Below, piece by piece: positions 18,714 to 28,212 of a DNA stretch of 64,000 bases. A program made the translations under genes and the position numbers. Positions within the stretch are counted from its first letter, which is position 1, and each line of letters begins with the position of its first letter. Origin of the DNA: Vagococcus coleopterorum (GTDB lineage: Bacteria > Bacillota > Bacilli > Lactobacillales > Vagococcaceae); assembly GCF_011303955.1 (NCBI RefSeq), contig NZ_CP049886.1, positions 620,001 through 684,000 on the forward strand, in the 5' to 3' direction. Below the pieces are notes generated by a model. The model made no database searches. It had not been told where the DNA came from and saw nothing but the letters and a program-made list of their open reading frames with translations.

Positions 18714-20087
18714 GTGACAGAGTATAGAATTGAAAGAGATTCATTAGGTGAAGTTCAAGTTCCGGTGGAGGCAACATGGGCTGCTCAAACACAACGTAGT
18801 ATCCAAAATTTCCCAATCGGTAGTGAAGGTATGCCAGAAGAATTAATGCGCGCCTTTATCCACGTGAAACGTGCTGCTGCGCAACAAAATGCAGCAGAAG
18901 GAAAATTACCACAAGAAAAAGCTGATTTAATTGCTCAAGTAGCGGATGAAGTCTTAGCTGAAGAAAATATTATGAAACATTTTCCATTACGCATTTGGCA
19001 AACAGGTAGTGGCACACAATCAAACATGAACGTGAATGAAGTGTTATCACACTTAGCTAATAAAAAAGCAACTGGTGTTACTTTACACCCGAACGATGAT
19101 TTAAATATGTCACAAAGTTCAAACGACACATTCCCGACAGCAATGAACATGGCTGCTCGTAAAATGGTCATTGAAAACTTATTGCCAGAGATGGATGAAT
19201 GGATTAAATTACTAGGCGAACTTGAAGAAAAATACAGCCAACACGTGAAAATTGGTCGTACGCATTTACAAGATGCGACTCCATTAACATTTGGCCAAGA
19301 AATTAGTGGTTGGAAAGCAATGATTGAACGTAACCGTGAGTTACTAGCACAAAATGTTGAATCATTAGCGTATTTACCAATTGGCGGAACAGCAGTTGGA
19401 ACTGGATTAAATGCCTCAGCTGAATATCCAGAAGGTATTGTCAATGAAATTAACAAAGCCTACTTCCCAGGTTATAAATCACACCCTAATAAATTTTACG
19501 GCTTAACATCACACAGTGATATGGCGACGACTCATGGGTCAATGACAGCTCTAGCTGGTGACTTAATGAAAATTGCTAATGATATTCGTTGGTTAGCAAG
19601 TGGTCCTCGTTGTGGGATTGGTGAAATTACTATTCCAAGTAACGAACCAGGAAGTTCAATCATGCCAGGTAAAGTTAACCCAACTCAAGCAGAAGCCTTA
19701 ACAATGGTTGTGGCACAAGTCATGGGTAACCACACGACGATTCAATTCTCTGCCAGTCAAGGTAACTTTGAATTAAACGTTTATAAACCAGTGATTATGA
19801 TGAACTTTGTTCAATCAGTAAACTTATTAGCAACAGGTATGGCATCATTCAGAGAACGTTGTTTAGCCGGAATTGAGGTTAGTGATGACCGCATGACAGG
19901 GTTATTAAATGATTCGCTAATGTTAGTAACAGCCCTTAACCCACACGTTGGGTATGATACGGCTGCAAAAATCGCAAAACACGCTTTTGCTAATAACTTA
20001 AAATTAATCGAAGCGGCTGTTGAATTAACAGATTTAACAAAAGAGAAATTAATTGAAATCCTAGATCCAAAACACATGTTAAAATAA
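18714..20087 (+). CDS. fumC: Class II fumarate hydratase
   Basis: Adds water to fumarate to give L-malate. The 457-residue protein shows the family motifs WAAQTQRSIQNFPIG, TGSGTQSNMNVNEV, HPNDDLNMSQSSNDTFPTAM, GRTHLQDATPLTFGQE and GSSIMPGKVNPTQAEALTMV. Start is GTG at 18714 behind AAGGAG. It is homologous to the aspA gene immediately upstream (same superfamily) but clearly a separate orthologous group. A strong terminator follows. Confidence 0.95.
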   Translation: MTEYRIERDSLGEVQVPVEATWAAQTQRSIQNFPIGSEGMPEELMRAFIHVKRAAAQQNAAEGKLPQEKADLIAQVADEVLAEENIMKHFPLRIWQTGSGTQSNMNVNEVLSHLANKKATGVTLHPNDDLNMSQSSNDTFPTAMNMAARKMVIENLLPEMDEWIKLLGELEEKYSQHVKIGRTHLQDATPLTFGQEISGWKAMIERNRELLAQNVESLAYLPIGGTAVGTGLNASAEYPEGIVNEINKAYFPGYKSHPNKFYGLTSHSDMATTHGSMTALAGDLMKIANDIRWLASGPRCGIGEITIPSNEPGSSIMPGKVNPTQAEALTMVVAQVMGNHTTIQFSASQGNFELNVYKPVIMMNFVQSVNLLATGMASFRERCLAGIEVSDDRMTGLLNDSLMLVTALNPHVGYDTAAKIAKHAFANNLKLIEAAVELTDLTKEKLIEILDPKHMLK

Positions 20088-20129
20088 GATTGATTAAGCG
20101 GTGTTCACCGACTAATGCAAGATAAAATT

Positions 20130-20160
20130 AGCCGATGAAGGGGAACCTCATCGGCTTTTG
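20130..20160 (+). terminator. Intrinsic terminator after fumC
   Basis: Nine-base arms AGCCGATGA (20130-20138) and TCATCGGCT (20148-20156) followed by T-rich sequence. Confidence 0.8.
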
Positions 20161-20198
20161 TATTTTATAGTAGTGCAAACTTGAAGGGAGATTTTAAA

Positions 20199-21341
20199 AT
20201 GTTAGATAACACAAAATTATTACATGGCTATCCAGTAGTTGATCAATTTACAGGAGCAGCATCAATTCCGAAGTATCAAGCATCAACTTTCAACCAAAAA
20301 GAAATTTTAGGCACGCAAGACTACACTTACACACGTTTTGGTAACCCAACCGTTGCGGCGTTAGAAGAAGGTATTGCAACTCTTGAAGGAGCTAAATTTG
20401 GTTTTGCTTTTTCATCAGGAATGGCAGCTATTTCAACTGTCTTAATGTTATTAAAAGCTGGTGAACATGTCATTTTACCTTTAGAAGTTTATGGTGGAAC
20501 TTGTCAATTCGTAAACGATATTTTACCTAACTACAACATCGAAGCGTCTTTTGTAGATTGTTCTGATATTGAAGCGGTAAAAGCAGCTGTAAAACCTAAT
20601 ACAAAAATGTTATATATTGAAACACCATCAAATCCGTTACTTAAAGTTACTGATATTAAAGCGATGGTTGAAATTGCTAAAGCAAACAACCTAATGACTG
20701 CTTTAGATAACACATTCATGACACCACTTTATCAAAAACCATTAGAAATGGGTGTTGATATGGTCATTGAAAGTGCGACTAAATTCTTAAATGGACACAG
20801 TGATGTGGTGGCTGGCTTACTTGCAACAAATGATGAAGAGTTAGCAGCGACATTAAAAGTTTATCAAAAATCATTTGGTGGTATTTTAGGCGTTGAAGAC
20901 TCATGGTTAATCTTACGTGGTATGAAAACAATGGGTATTCGTATGGAGAAAAGTGTTCAAAACGCGACAGCTATTGCTGAATACATGGCGAAACATCCGA
21001 AAGTTAAAAATGTTTTCTACCCTGGTTTAGCGTCGCACCCTAACCACGACGTTCACATGAGCCAAGCGGCTAATGGTGGAGCGGTACTTTCATTTGAATT
21101 AGCTGATGAAAATGCTGTTGCAGACTTCTCTGCTGCTTTAAATGTACCGATTATCGCAGTTAGTTTAGGTGGAGTTGAATCAATTGTTTCTTATCCAAGA
21201 ACAATGTCACACGCTTGTATTTCTGAAGAGGAACGTCAAGAACAAGGGGTGACTCAAGGGTTACTACGCTTCTCATGTGGGATTGAAGATACAGAAGATT
21301 TATTAGCTGATTTAGAAGCAGCATTAGCTAAAGTAAAATAA
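20199..21341 (+). CDS. PLP-dependent transsulfuration enzyme (cystathionine lyase/synthase family)
   Basis: A 380-residue Cys/Met-metabolism PLP enzyme. It has YTRFGNPTVAALEEGIATLEG, FSSGMAAISTVL, YIETPSNPLL and the cofactor lysine in ESATKFLNGHSDVVAG, and ends with RFSCGIEDTEDLLADL. The family covers cystathionine beta- and gamma-lyases, cystathionine gamma-synthase and methionine gamma-lyase; the sequence alone does not fix the reaction. The HSDVVAG motif is compatible with a MetC- or MetB-like role. The start at 20199 follows GAAGGGAG. It appears to be monocistronic, between two terminators. Confidence 0.88.
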   Translation: MLDNTKLLHGYPVVDQFTGAASIPKYQASTFNQKEILGTQDYTYTRFGNPTVAALEEGIATLEGAKFGFAFSSGMAAISTVLMLLKAGEHVILPLEVYGGTCQFVNDILPNYNIEASFVDCSDIEAVKAAVKPNTKMLYIETPSNPLLKVTDIKAMVEIAKANNLMTALDNTFMTPLYQKPLEMGVDMVIESATKFLNGHSDVVAGLLATNDEELAATLKVYQKSFGGILGVEDSWLILRGMKTMGIRMEKSVQNATAIAEYMAKHPKVKNVFYPGLASHPNHDVHMSQAANGGAVLSFELADENAVADFSAALNVPIIAVSLGGVESIVSYPRTMSHACISEEERQEQGVTQGLLRFSCGIEDTEDLLADLEAALAKVK

Positions 21342-21350
21342 TTAAATTTT

Positions 21351-21381
21351 AAACGGTTCCTCTTATGAGGACCGTTTTTTT
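21351..21381 (+). terminator. Intrinsic terminator after the transsulfuration gene
   Basis: Stem of 21351-21362 with 21367-21377 (one bulged T), TTAT loop, and a following T-run. Confidence 0.85.
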
Positions 21382-21467
21382 ATTTGCTGTAAATTAGGGA
21401 TAAACGTTTTAAAAACATAACAAAACAAGTATAATAGGAAGAGTGTAAATAGAAATGAAAAGGACTG

Positions 21468-22181
21468 ATGAAGATGTTGGAAGAATTAGCAGTGTTAGTA
21501 AAAGAAAAGTTTCAAGTTGTATTTAAAAATCAAACATTGTTAGAACAAGCTTTCACTCATTCATCTTATGTCAATGAGCATCGATATTTAGAGCTGACAG
21601 ATAACGAACGCCTAGAGTTTTTAGGAGATGCAGTCTTAGAACTATTGATTTCACAGTACTTGTACGCAGAGTTTCCAGAATTACCAGAAGGTAAGCTAAC
21701 AAAAATGCGTGCCGCAATTGTGCGAGAAGATAGTCTGTCAAAATTTGCTAAAGAATGTGGTTTCGATCAATACATCCGTTTAGGTAAAGGGGAAGAAAAC
21801 TCCAATGGTCGGAAACGTCCAGCTTTACTTTGTGATTTATTTGAATCATTCTTAGGCGCTTTATATTTGGATCAAGGGTTTGACGCGGCGGATAACTTTA
21901 TCCACCAAGTGATTGTTCCAAAAATCGAATCTGGTGCTTTTTCACATGAGATGGATCACAAAACAGCGTTGCAAGAAATTTTACAACGTAATGGTGATGT
22001 TGCCATCAATTATCAATTAGTTTCAGAAGAAGGACCTGCTCATGAGCGTGAGTTCTTCGTTGAAGTTAGTGTTTCAGGTGATGTGATTGGCACAGGAACA
22101 GGTAAGTCGAAAAAGAATGCGGAACAAGCCGCAGCGGCCGCCGCAATTAAAAAAATAAATGAAAGCAGTGCTAAACACTAA
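21468..22181 (+). CDS. rnc: Ribonuclease III
   Basis: Cleaves double-stranded RNA in rRNA maturation and mRNA turnover. The 237-residue protein has the catalytic signature NERLEFLGDAVLEL (about residues 44-57), the second acidic site DLFESFLGALYLDQG, and a C-terminal double-stranded-RNA-binding domain (about 160-232, ending GKSKKNAEQAAAAAAIKKI). ATG 21468 or 21474 is the start; an AAGGA site lies four or ten bases upstream. A TATAAT at 21430-21435 is a likely -10. It heads the conserved rnc-smc-HAD-ftsY group. Confidence 0.96.
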   Translation: MKMLEELAVLVKEKFQVVFKNQTLLEQAFTHSSYVNEHRYLELTDNERLEFLGDAVLELLISQYLYAEFPELPEGKLTKMRAAIVREDSLSKFAKECGFDQYIRLGKGEENSNGRKRPALLCDLFESFLGALYLDQGFDAADNFIHQVIVPKIESGAFSHEMDHKTALQEILQRNGDVAINYQLVSEEGPAHEREFFVEVSVSGDVIGTGTGKSKKNAEQAAAAAAIKKINESSAKH

Positions 22182-22206
22182 GCTAGGAAGGGAGTCTTGC
22201 ACAACG

Positions 22207-25200
22207 ATGTATTTGAAAAGAATTGAGATTGCAGGGTTTAAATCATTTGCAGAAAGAACAGTCATTGATTTTGACCGTGGTTTGACCGCAGTAGTTGGGC
22301 CAAACGGAAGTGGTAAAAGTAACATTACAGAAGCGATTCGTTGGGTATTAGGTGAACAGTCCGCTAAGAGCTTACGTGGGGGCAAAATGCCAGATATCAT
22401 CTTCGCCGGAACAGAAAAACGTAAACCGTTAAACATTGCGGAAGTAACGGTTGTTCTGGACAACGAAGAACGCTTTTTACCGTTAGATTTTAGCGAAGTC
22501 AGTGTGACTCGTCGTTTGAAACGTTCGGGAGAAAGTGACTTCTTTATTAATAAACAAAGTTGTCGATTGAAAGATATCGTCGATTTATTTATGGACTCTG
22601 GATTAGGGAAAGAATCATTCTCGATTATCTCTCAAGGTAAAGTTGAAGCTATCTTTAACAGTAAACCGGAAGACCGTCGTGGGATTTTTGAAGAAGCGGC
22701 AGGTGTTTTAAAATACAAACAACGTAAAACCCAAGCGGAACGTAAGTTGTTTGAAACAGAAGATAACTTAAACCGTGTTCAAGATATCGTTTATGAATTA
22801 GAAGGACAACTTGAACCTTTACGTGAGCAAAGTGAAACAGCTAAAAAATATTTACAATTAAAAGAACAGTTAACAAGTGTTGATGTCAGTGTAACCGTTC
22901 ATGAAATTGATGAATTAAAAGAGCAATGGGAAGCGAAAGATGCTGCCTTAAAAGAAATCGACCAAACAATTAGCCAAGTCGCTGATTCAGTTGCTAATTT
23001 CGAGCGCACATTGATTAATTTACGTGATAAACGTAATAACTTAGATCACAAGTTAGACCAAGATCAGCAACAATTACTAACTGCTACAGAAGCCTATGAA
23101 CAGGCAGAAGGCCATAAAAATGTCTTGCTAGAACGTAGCCAAAATACTGAAAAAAATACAAGTGAGTATCAAGCTAATTTAGCTGCTTTACAAACGAAGA
23201 TTGAACAGTATGAAGCTGAACGCCAAGGATTGATTTCTGAATTAAAAGAAAAAGAAACGTCAAAACTAGCTATTGTTGCTACAGTATCTGAATTAGAAAC
23301 GTTAGTGACAAAATACAGCCAATCAGCCAAAGATCGCTTAGCAGACTTACGTAGTGAATACGTGGAGTTAATGCAAAGCCAAGCAAGTGCTAATAATGAT
23401 TTAAAACATTTAGAAAAACAATATGAGCAAGAATCACAAAAGAATAAATCAGCCATGGGTCGTCATGAACAATTAGTGACGAAAAACACTGAGTTAGAAA
23501 CACGTGAAGAAAAAGCTCAAACAAATTTAGAAACACACCAAGCAAAGTTAACTGAGATGCAGTCAGCTTATTTAAGTCTGCAACAAAAAACAACTACGCA
23601 AAAACAAGAATTAACAACTAAAGAAAAACAAATGTATGATGCCATGGGTATCTTGCAACAAGCCAAAGCTCGTCAAAAAAGTTTACAAGAGCTACAAGAG
23701 AACTATGCAGGATTCTATCAAGGTGTCCGTGCGGTCTTAAAAGCAAAATCAGAATTATCTGGTGTTGTGGGAGCCGTTGCCGAATTGATAGAAGTGCCAA
23801 AATCATTAGCATTAGGAATCGAAACGGCTTTAGGAGCTGCTGCTCAAAATGTGGTTGTCGCAGATGAAGCTGCTGGTCGTTCGGCAATTGCCTATTTGAA
23901 GAAAAAACAAATGGGTCGTGCCACATTCATTCCATTATCAACAGTTAAAGAACGTCACATCCCGGCTGATGTTGTGGCTGGTTTGAAAAAAGTTCCCGGC
24001 TTTGTTGGCATTGCAAGTGAAGAAGTTAAATTTGATCATAAAGTTCGTGCTGTCATTTCTAATTTATTAGGGGTGACAATTTTAGCGAAAGACTTGGCAA
24101 GTGCCAACCAATTAGCTAAAGAAGTCCGTTATAAATACCGTGTTGTTTCCTTAGAAGGAGACGTAATGAACCCAGGTGGTTCGATGACTGGTGGGGCAAC
24201 GCGTAAAGGCAACCAAGGAAACTTATTCTCACAAGCGGGCGAACTTCAAACCTTAACAGAACAAGTTGCTAAGATGGAAGTTGAGCTAAAAGAACGTGAA
24301 GTCTTAGTTCGTCAATTGAAAGAAGCCGTCCAACAAGCGGACCGTCAATTAGAACAGTTGCGTGAACAAGGTGAAACAAGTCGTCTGAAAGAACAAGAGT
24401 TGAAAAATCAACTTGAACTGTTAGGTTCAGAACGTAGTCAATTAGCACGTGAATTAAAAGCCTTTGACCATGAGTCTCAAGGGTTAAACAGTTTCTTAGA
24501 TAACTATAAATCACAAAAAGCTGAGTTAGAAAAAGCCTTAGCTGATTTAACTGAAAAACGTGATCAGTTAGATGAAGAAATGTCACATGCTGATGAATTA
24601 GAAGCAGTCAATGCTCAAAAACGTGAAGCGACATTAGTTGATTTGCAAAAACAACAAGCTGTCCTAGCTGTTGCTGCTGAACAAGAAAGTCATTTAGACC
24701 AATTGATTAGTAGTAAAAAAGCCCAGCGTGATGAAGCGCAACGCGAAGCGGACAACTTAGCTGAACAATTACGTTTGTTGACAGATGACCAATCAAATCA
24801 CGCGATGACGCAAGATGAGATTGAAACCAAAATGACAACCTTACAAACAACTAAAGTTGAATTGCAAGAGTCACTGGCTAATCTGAAAATTGAACGTGAA
24901 GAAGTTCAAACGAAGATTACTGAGCTGGACGATCAGTTGACTGAATCTAACAAACGTTATCAAGACTTGTTAGGTGAAAAATCACAAGCCGAAGTCATTA
25001 AGAGTCGTTCTGAAGTAGGCATGGATAATGCTCTACAACGCCTGCAAGAAGACTATAGTTTGTCTTACGAAGCGGGTAAAGAACAATATCCGTTAACCGT
25101 TGAAATCGGTGAAGGTAAACTTCAAATCCGAGGATTCAAACAAGAAATCGATCGTTTAGGACCAGTTAACATGGGTGCGATTGAACAATTTGAATCGGTG

Positions 25201-25779
25201 AACGAACGTTATGGCTTCTTAACAACGCAACGCGATGATTTATTAGAAGCGAAAGATAGTCTATTCAGTACGATGAATGAAATGGACGAAGTAGTGAAAG
25301 AGAAATTCGGCGAAATCTTTGGTGAAATTCGTGAGAAATTCCAAGAAACATTCCCAAGAATGTTTGGTGGTGGCTATGCCGACTTACAATTAACAGATCC
25401 AGATGATTTGTTAAATACCGGAATCGAAATCGTCGCGCAACCACCAGGGAAAAAACTACAAAGTTTAAGTCTATTGTCAGGTGGGGAACGTGCTTTAACA
25501 GCGATTGCCTTATTATTCTCAATTATTCAAGTACGACCAGTGCCATTCTGTGTCCTAGATGAAGTTGAAGCAGCCTTGGATGAGGCCAATGTTGCACGTT
25601 TTGGTCAGTACTTAAGTAAGTTTGAAGATGATACACAATTCATCGTAATCACTCACCGTAAAGGAACGATGGAAGCAGCTGATGTTTTATATGGGGTAAC
25701 CATGCAAGAATCAGGCGTTTCTAAGATTGTTTCAGTTCGTTTAGAAGATATTAATGACCGTGGGGATATTGCCAAATAG
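22207..25779 (+). CDS. smc: Chromosome partition protein SMC
   Basis: Condensin-type ATPase that organises and segregates the chromosome with ScpA and ScpB. The 1190-residue protein has an N-terminal head with Walker A VGPNGSGKSN (about residue 31-40), two long coiled-coil arms, a hinge in the middle (about 510-670, with the glycine-rich LEGDVMNPGGSMTGGA), and a C-terminal head with signature LSLLSGGERALTAIALLF and Walker B FCVLDEVEAALDEANV. The start is at 22207, behind a GGAAGGGAG site; a longer frame from 22159 overlaps rnc and has no support. Confidence 0.97.
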   Translation: MYLKRIEIAGFKSFAERTVIDFDRGLTAVVGPNGSGKSNITEAIRWVLGEQSAKSLRGGKMPDIIFAGTEKRKPLNIAEVTVVLDNEERFLPLDFSEVSVTRRLKRSGESDFFINKQSCRLKDIVDLFMDSGLGKESFSIISQGKVEAIFNSKPEDRRGIFEEAAGVLKYKQRKTQAERKLFETEDNLNRVQDIVYELEGQLEPLREQSETAKKYLQLKEQLTSVDVSVTVHEIDELKEQWEAKDAALKEIDQTISQVADSVANFERTLINLRDKRNNLDHKLDQDQQQLLTATEAYEQAEGHKNVLLERSQNTEKNTSEYQANLAALQTKIEQYEAERQGLISELKEKETSKLAIVATVSELETLVTKYSQSAKDRLADLRSEYVELMQSQASANNDLKHLEKQYEQESQKNKSAMGRHEQLVTKNTELETREEKAQTNLETHQAKLTEMQSAYLSLQQKTTTQKQELTTKEKQMYDAMGILQQAKARQKSLQELQENYAGFYQGVRAVLKAKSELSGVVGAVAELIEVPKSLALGIETALGAAAQNVVVADEAAGRSAIAYLKKKQMGRATFIPLSTVKERHIPADVVAGLKKVPGFVGIASEEVKFDHKVRAVISNLLGVTILAKDLASANQLAKEVRYKYRVVSLEGDVMNPGGSMTGGATRKGNQGNLFSQAGELQTLTEQVAKMEVELKEREVLVRQLKEAVQQADRQLEQLREQGETSRLKEQELKNQLELLGSERSQLARELKAFDHESQGLNSFLDNYKSQKAELEKALADLTEKRDQLDEEMSHADELEAVNAQKREATLVDLQKQQAVLAVAAEQESHLDQLISSKKAQRDEAQREADNLAEQLRLLTDDQSNHAMTQDEIETKMTTLQTTKVELQESLANLKIEREEVQTKITELDDQLTESNKRYQDLLGEKSQAEVIKSRSEVGMDNALQRLQEDYSLSYEAGKEQYPLTVEIGEGKLQIRGFKQEIDRLGPVNMGAIEQFESVNERYGFLTTQRDDLLEAKDSLFSTMNEMDEVVKEKFGEIFGEIREKFQETFPRMFGGGYADLQLTDPDDLLNTGIEIVAQPPGKKLQSLSLLSGGERALTAIALLFSIIQVRPVPFCVLDEVEAALDEANVARFGQYLSKFEDDTQFIVITHRKGTMEAADVLYGVTMQESGVSKIVSVRLEDINDRGDIAK

Positions 25780-25810
25780 GTAACTAGGAAGCGAGAAAGA
25801 GGGATAACTA

Positions 25811-26635
25811 ATGATTAAATTAATTGCGATTGATTTAGATGGAACGTTATTAAAAGATGATAAAACGATTTCAGAGAAGAATATCAAAACTTTACAAGCT
25901 GCTAAACAGCAAGGGGTGAAAGTCGTCCTTTGTACAGGCCGACCATTAAACTCTGTTTTACCTCATTTAGAAACATTAGGTTTAGTAGAAGAAGGTGACT
26001 TTGCGGTTACCTTCAATGGTGGTTTGATTCAAAGAAATGATACAGGTGAAATTTTATCAAAAGTCTTATTAACAAAAGCTGATATCGAAAACATTTACCA
26101 ATTAAGCCAAGAGTTAGTTTTTCCTTTAGATGTGGTGTCGGGTCCCAAAGTTTTAAAAATCCAACCACAACCTACAAGCAACCCATCGTGGTATCATAAG
26201 TTAAACCCTCTATTAAACTTTGTTGATGTTGAATTGTCAGAATTACCAAATGATACGGAGTTTAATAAAGCAGTTTGTGCTATTTCAGAAGAAAAGATTG
26301 ATGAGTTGCTACCAAAAGTTCCAGCGGAGTATCACGAGCAATATAGTATTGTTCGTTCAGGAAAAGCAATCTTTGAATTTATGCCAAAAGGTGTCTCAAA
26401 AGCAGATGGCTTACGTCGTTTAGGTGACTTATTGGGTATTCAACCGGAAGAAATGATGGCATTAGGCGATGAAGAAAATGATCAAGCGATGATTCGTTTT
26501 GTTGGTTTAGGTGTTGTCATGGAAAACGGGACGGCTGAACTTAAAAAAGATGCACAATACATTACCGCTACAAATGAAGAAGATGGTGTGGCATTAGCCG
26601 TAGAAAAATTTGTTCTAGCAGATAAGGAGGCTTAA
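25811..26635 (+). CDS. HAD-superfamily Cof-type phosphatase
   Basis: A 274-residue haloacid-dehalogenase hydrolase of the Cof/YidA subfamily, which dephosphorylates sugar phosphates or cofactors such as FMN. Motif I is AIDLDGTLLKDD with the nucleophile aspartate, motif II LCTGR, motif III the lysine in SKADGLRRL, and motif IV MALGDEENDQAMI. The C2-type cap lies between residues about 85 and 190. The substrate is unknown. It sits between smc and ftsY with very short spacers, so it is probably in their operon. Confidence 0.88.
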   Translation: MIKLIAIDLDGTLLKDDKTISEKNIKTLQAAKQQGVKVVLCTGRPLNSVLPHLETLGLVEEGDFAVTFNGGLIQRNDTGEILSKVLLTKADIENIYQLSQELVFPLDVVSGPKVLKIQPQPTSNPSWYHKLNPLLNFVDVELSELPNDTEFNKAVCAISEEKIDELLPKVPAEYHEQYSIVRSGKAIFEFMPKGVSKADGLRRLGDLLGIQPEEMMALGDEENDQAMIRFVGLGVVMENGTAELKKDAQYITATNEEDGVALAVEKFVLADKEA

Positions 26636-26636
26636 C

Positions 26637-28085
26637 ATGGGATTTTTCAAAATGTTTAAAAAGAAACAAGAAGATGAAGTCGATGAGTTACGTGATGAAC
26701 TTCAAGAAGATTTAGAGAAACAAAATAAGATTGAAGATAAAATTGAAGATAACTTAGAAACTCAAGAAGAGTTACGTGAAGACTTTGAAGAGTTATTAGA
26801 AGAACAAGAGGAACTACAAGAAAAGATTGAAAAACGCCTTGAAAAAGGTAAAGATATTTCGGAACAAGTCGAAGAATCAAAAGAAGTTCAAAATGAATTA
26901 GCTAAAAATATTGAGAAACAAGAAAAATTAGCTGATAAATTAGATGAGCAACTAGCTAAAAAAGAAGAGATGGAAGAACAAATCAAAGAGAAATCTGAGG
27001 AGTTCCAAGAAGTCTTGACTGAAAAATTAGAAGAGGTTCAAACAGAACAAACAGAACAAACTGAAGAAGAACTTGTGACAGACAATGAAGATGACTCAGA
27101 AACGCTTGAAGAAGCACAAGCTGAACCACAAGTTGAAGAGGTTGAAGAAATTTCTCCTGACGAAAAAATGTCCCAAGGTTTGAAAAAAACACGTCGCTCA
27201 TTCTCACAAGTCTTCAACGAATTAATGGCCAACTTCCGTACAGTAGATGAAGATTTCTTTGAGGATCTTGAAGAAACATTAATCACTGCAGATGTGGGTT
27301 ATGAAACAGCGATGCGAATTACTGATGAATTGCGCCAAGAAGTTAAACTACAAAATGCTAAGAAATCAGAAGATGTCCAACGTGTCATCATCGACAAATT
27401 AGTTGAAGTTTATGAAGCGAATGGTACGACGGAAAACAATGAGTTAAACATCCAAAAAGATGGATTAACAGTGATGTTGTTTGTAGGTGTTAATGGTGTT
27501 GGTAAAACAACAAGCATTGGTAAATTAGCCAATCAGTACCGTGAAGAAGGAAAAAAAGTTTTAATGGCAGCAGCGGATACCTTCCGTGCTGGAGCGATTG
27601 ATCAGTTAGTTGTTTGGGGAGAACGTGCCCAAGTAGAGGTCATTCGTGGTGAAGCTGGTGGCGATCCAGCAGCTGTGGTTTTTGATGCGGTTAAGAAAGC
27701 TCAAGAACAAGAAGCGGATATTTTATTAGTGGATACAGCAGGTCGTCTACAAAATAAAGTTAACTTGATGAATGAATTAGAAAAGATTAAACGTGTGATT
27801 CAACGGGAAATTCCTGATGCTCCACATGAAGTGTTGCTAGTCTTGGATGCGACAACGGGGCAAAATGCCATGGTTCAAGCGAAACAATTTAAAGAAGTAA
27901 CCGATGTTTCAGGTTTAGTACTATCTAAATTAGATGGCACAGCTAAAGGTGGAATTGTCTTAGCGATTCGTAATGACTTACAAATTCCTGTGAAACTAGT
28001 TGGTTTAGGTGAAGGGATTAATGACCTACAACCATTCAAACCAGAAGCTTATGTCCAAGGTTTGTTTAAAGGTTTATTAGATTAA
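26637..28085 (+). CDS. ftsY: Signal recognition particle receptor FtsY
   Basis: Membrane-docking GTPase that receives SRP-ribosome complexes. The C-terminal NG domain (about residues 185-482) has GVNGVGKTTSIGKLA, DTFRAGAIDQL, DTAGRLQNKVNLM and SKLDGTAKGG. The first 175 or so residues are a very acidic, glutamate-rich coiled-coil A domain with repeated LEEQEELQEKIEKRLE-like stretches; it is longer than in Bacillus, where the A domain is nearly absent. Two bases separate it from the HAD gene, and it ends at a terminator, closing the rnc-smc operon. Confidence 0.96.
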   Translation: MGFFKMFKKKQEDEVDELRDELQEDLEKQNKIEDKIEDNLETQEELREDFEELLEEQEELQEKIEKRLEKGKDISEQVEESKEVQNELAKNIEKQEKLADKLDEQLAKKEEMEEQIKEKSEEFQEVLTEKLEEVQTEQTEQTEEELVTDNEDDSETLEEAQAEPQVEEVEEISPDEKMSQGLKKTRRSFSQVFNELMANFRTVDEDFFEDLEETLITADVGYETAMRITDELRQEVKLQNAKKSEDVQRVIIDKLVEVYEANGTTENNELNIQKDGLTVMLFVGVNGVGKTTSIGKLANQYREEGKKVLMAAADTFRAGAIDQLVVWGERAQVEVIRGEAGGDPAAVVFDAVKKAQEQEADILLVDTAGRLQNKVNLMNELEKIKRVIQREIPDAPHEVLLVLDATTGQNAMVQAKQFKEVTDVSGLVLSKLDGTAKGGIVLAIRNDLQIPVKLVGLGEGINDLQPFKPEAYVQGLFKGLLD

Positions 28086-28088
28086 ATG

Positions 28089-28117
28089 AAAGCTCCTATT
28101 ATCTAGGGGCTTTTTTT
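28089..28117 (+). terminator. Intrinsic terminator after ftsY
   Basis: Ten-base arms (28089-28098 and 28104-28113, one G-T pair), followed by seven T. Confidence 0.85.
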
Positions 28118-28212
28118 GTTTGTTCGTTATCCCAGTTCAAATATAAGCATTATTAGAAGATGAATGATATAATTTATCACTAGTAAAGAACGTACAGTTG
28201 AGGAGTTTTATA

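Noticed and set aside
28089-28212. Riboswitch or T-box before gshAB
   Set aside because: The gap is short and holds only a terminator and promoter elements; no T-box or riboswitch motif is visible. The same holds for the gap before the transsulfuration gene at 20088-20198.
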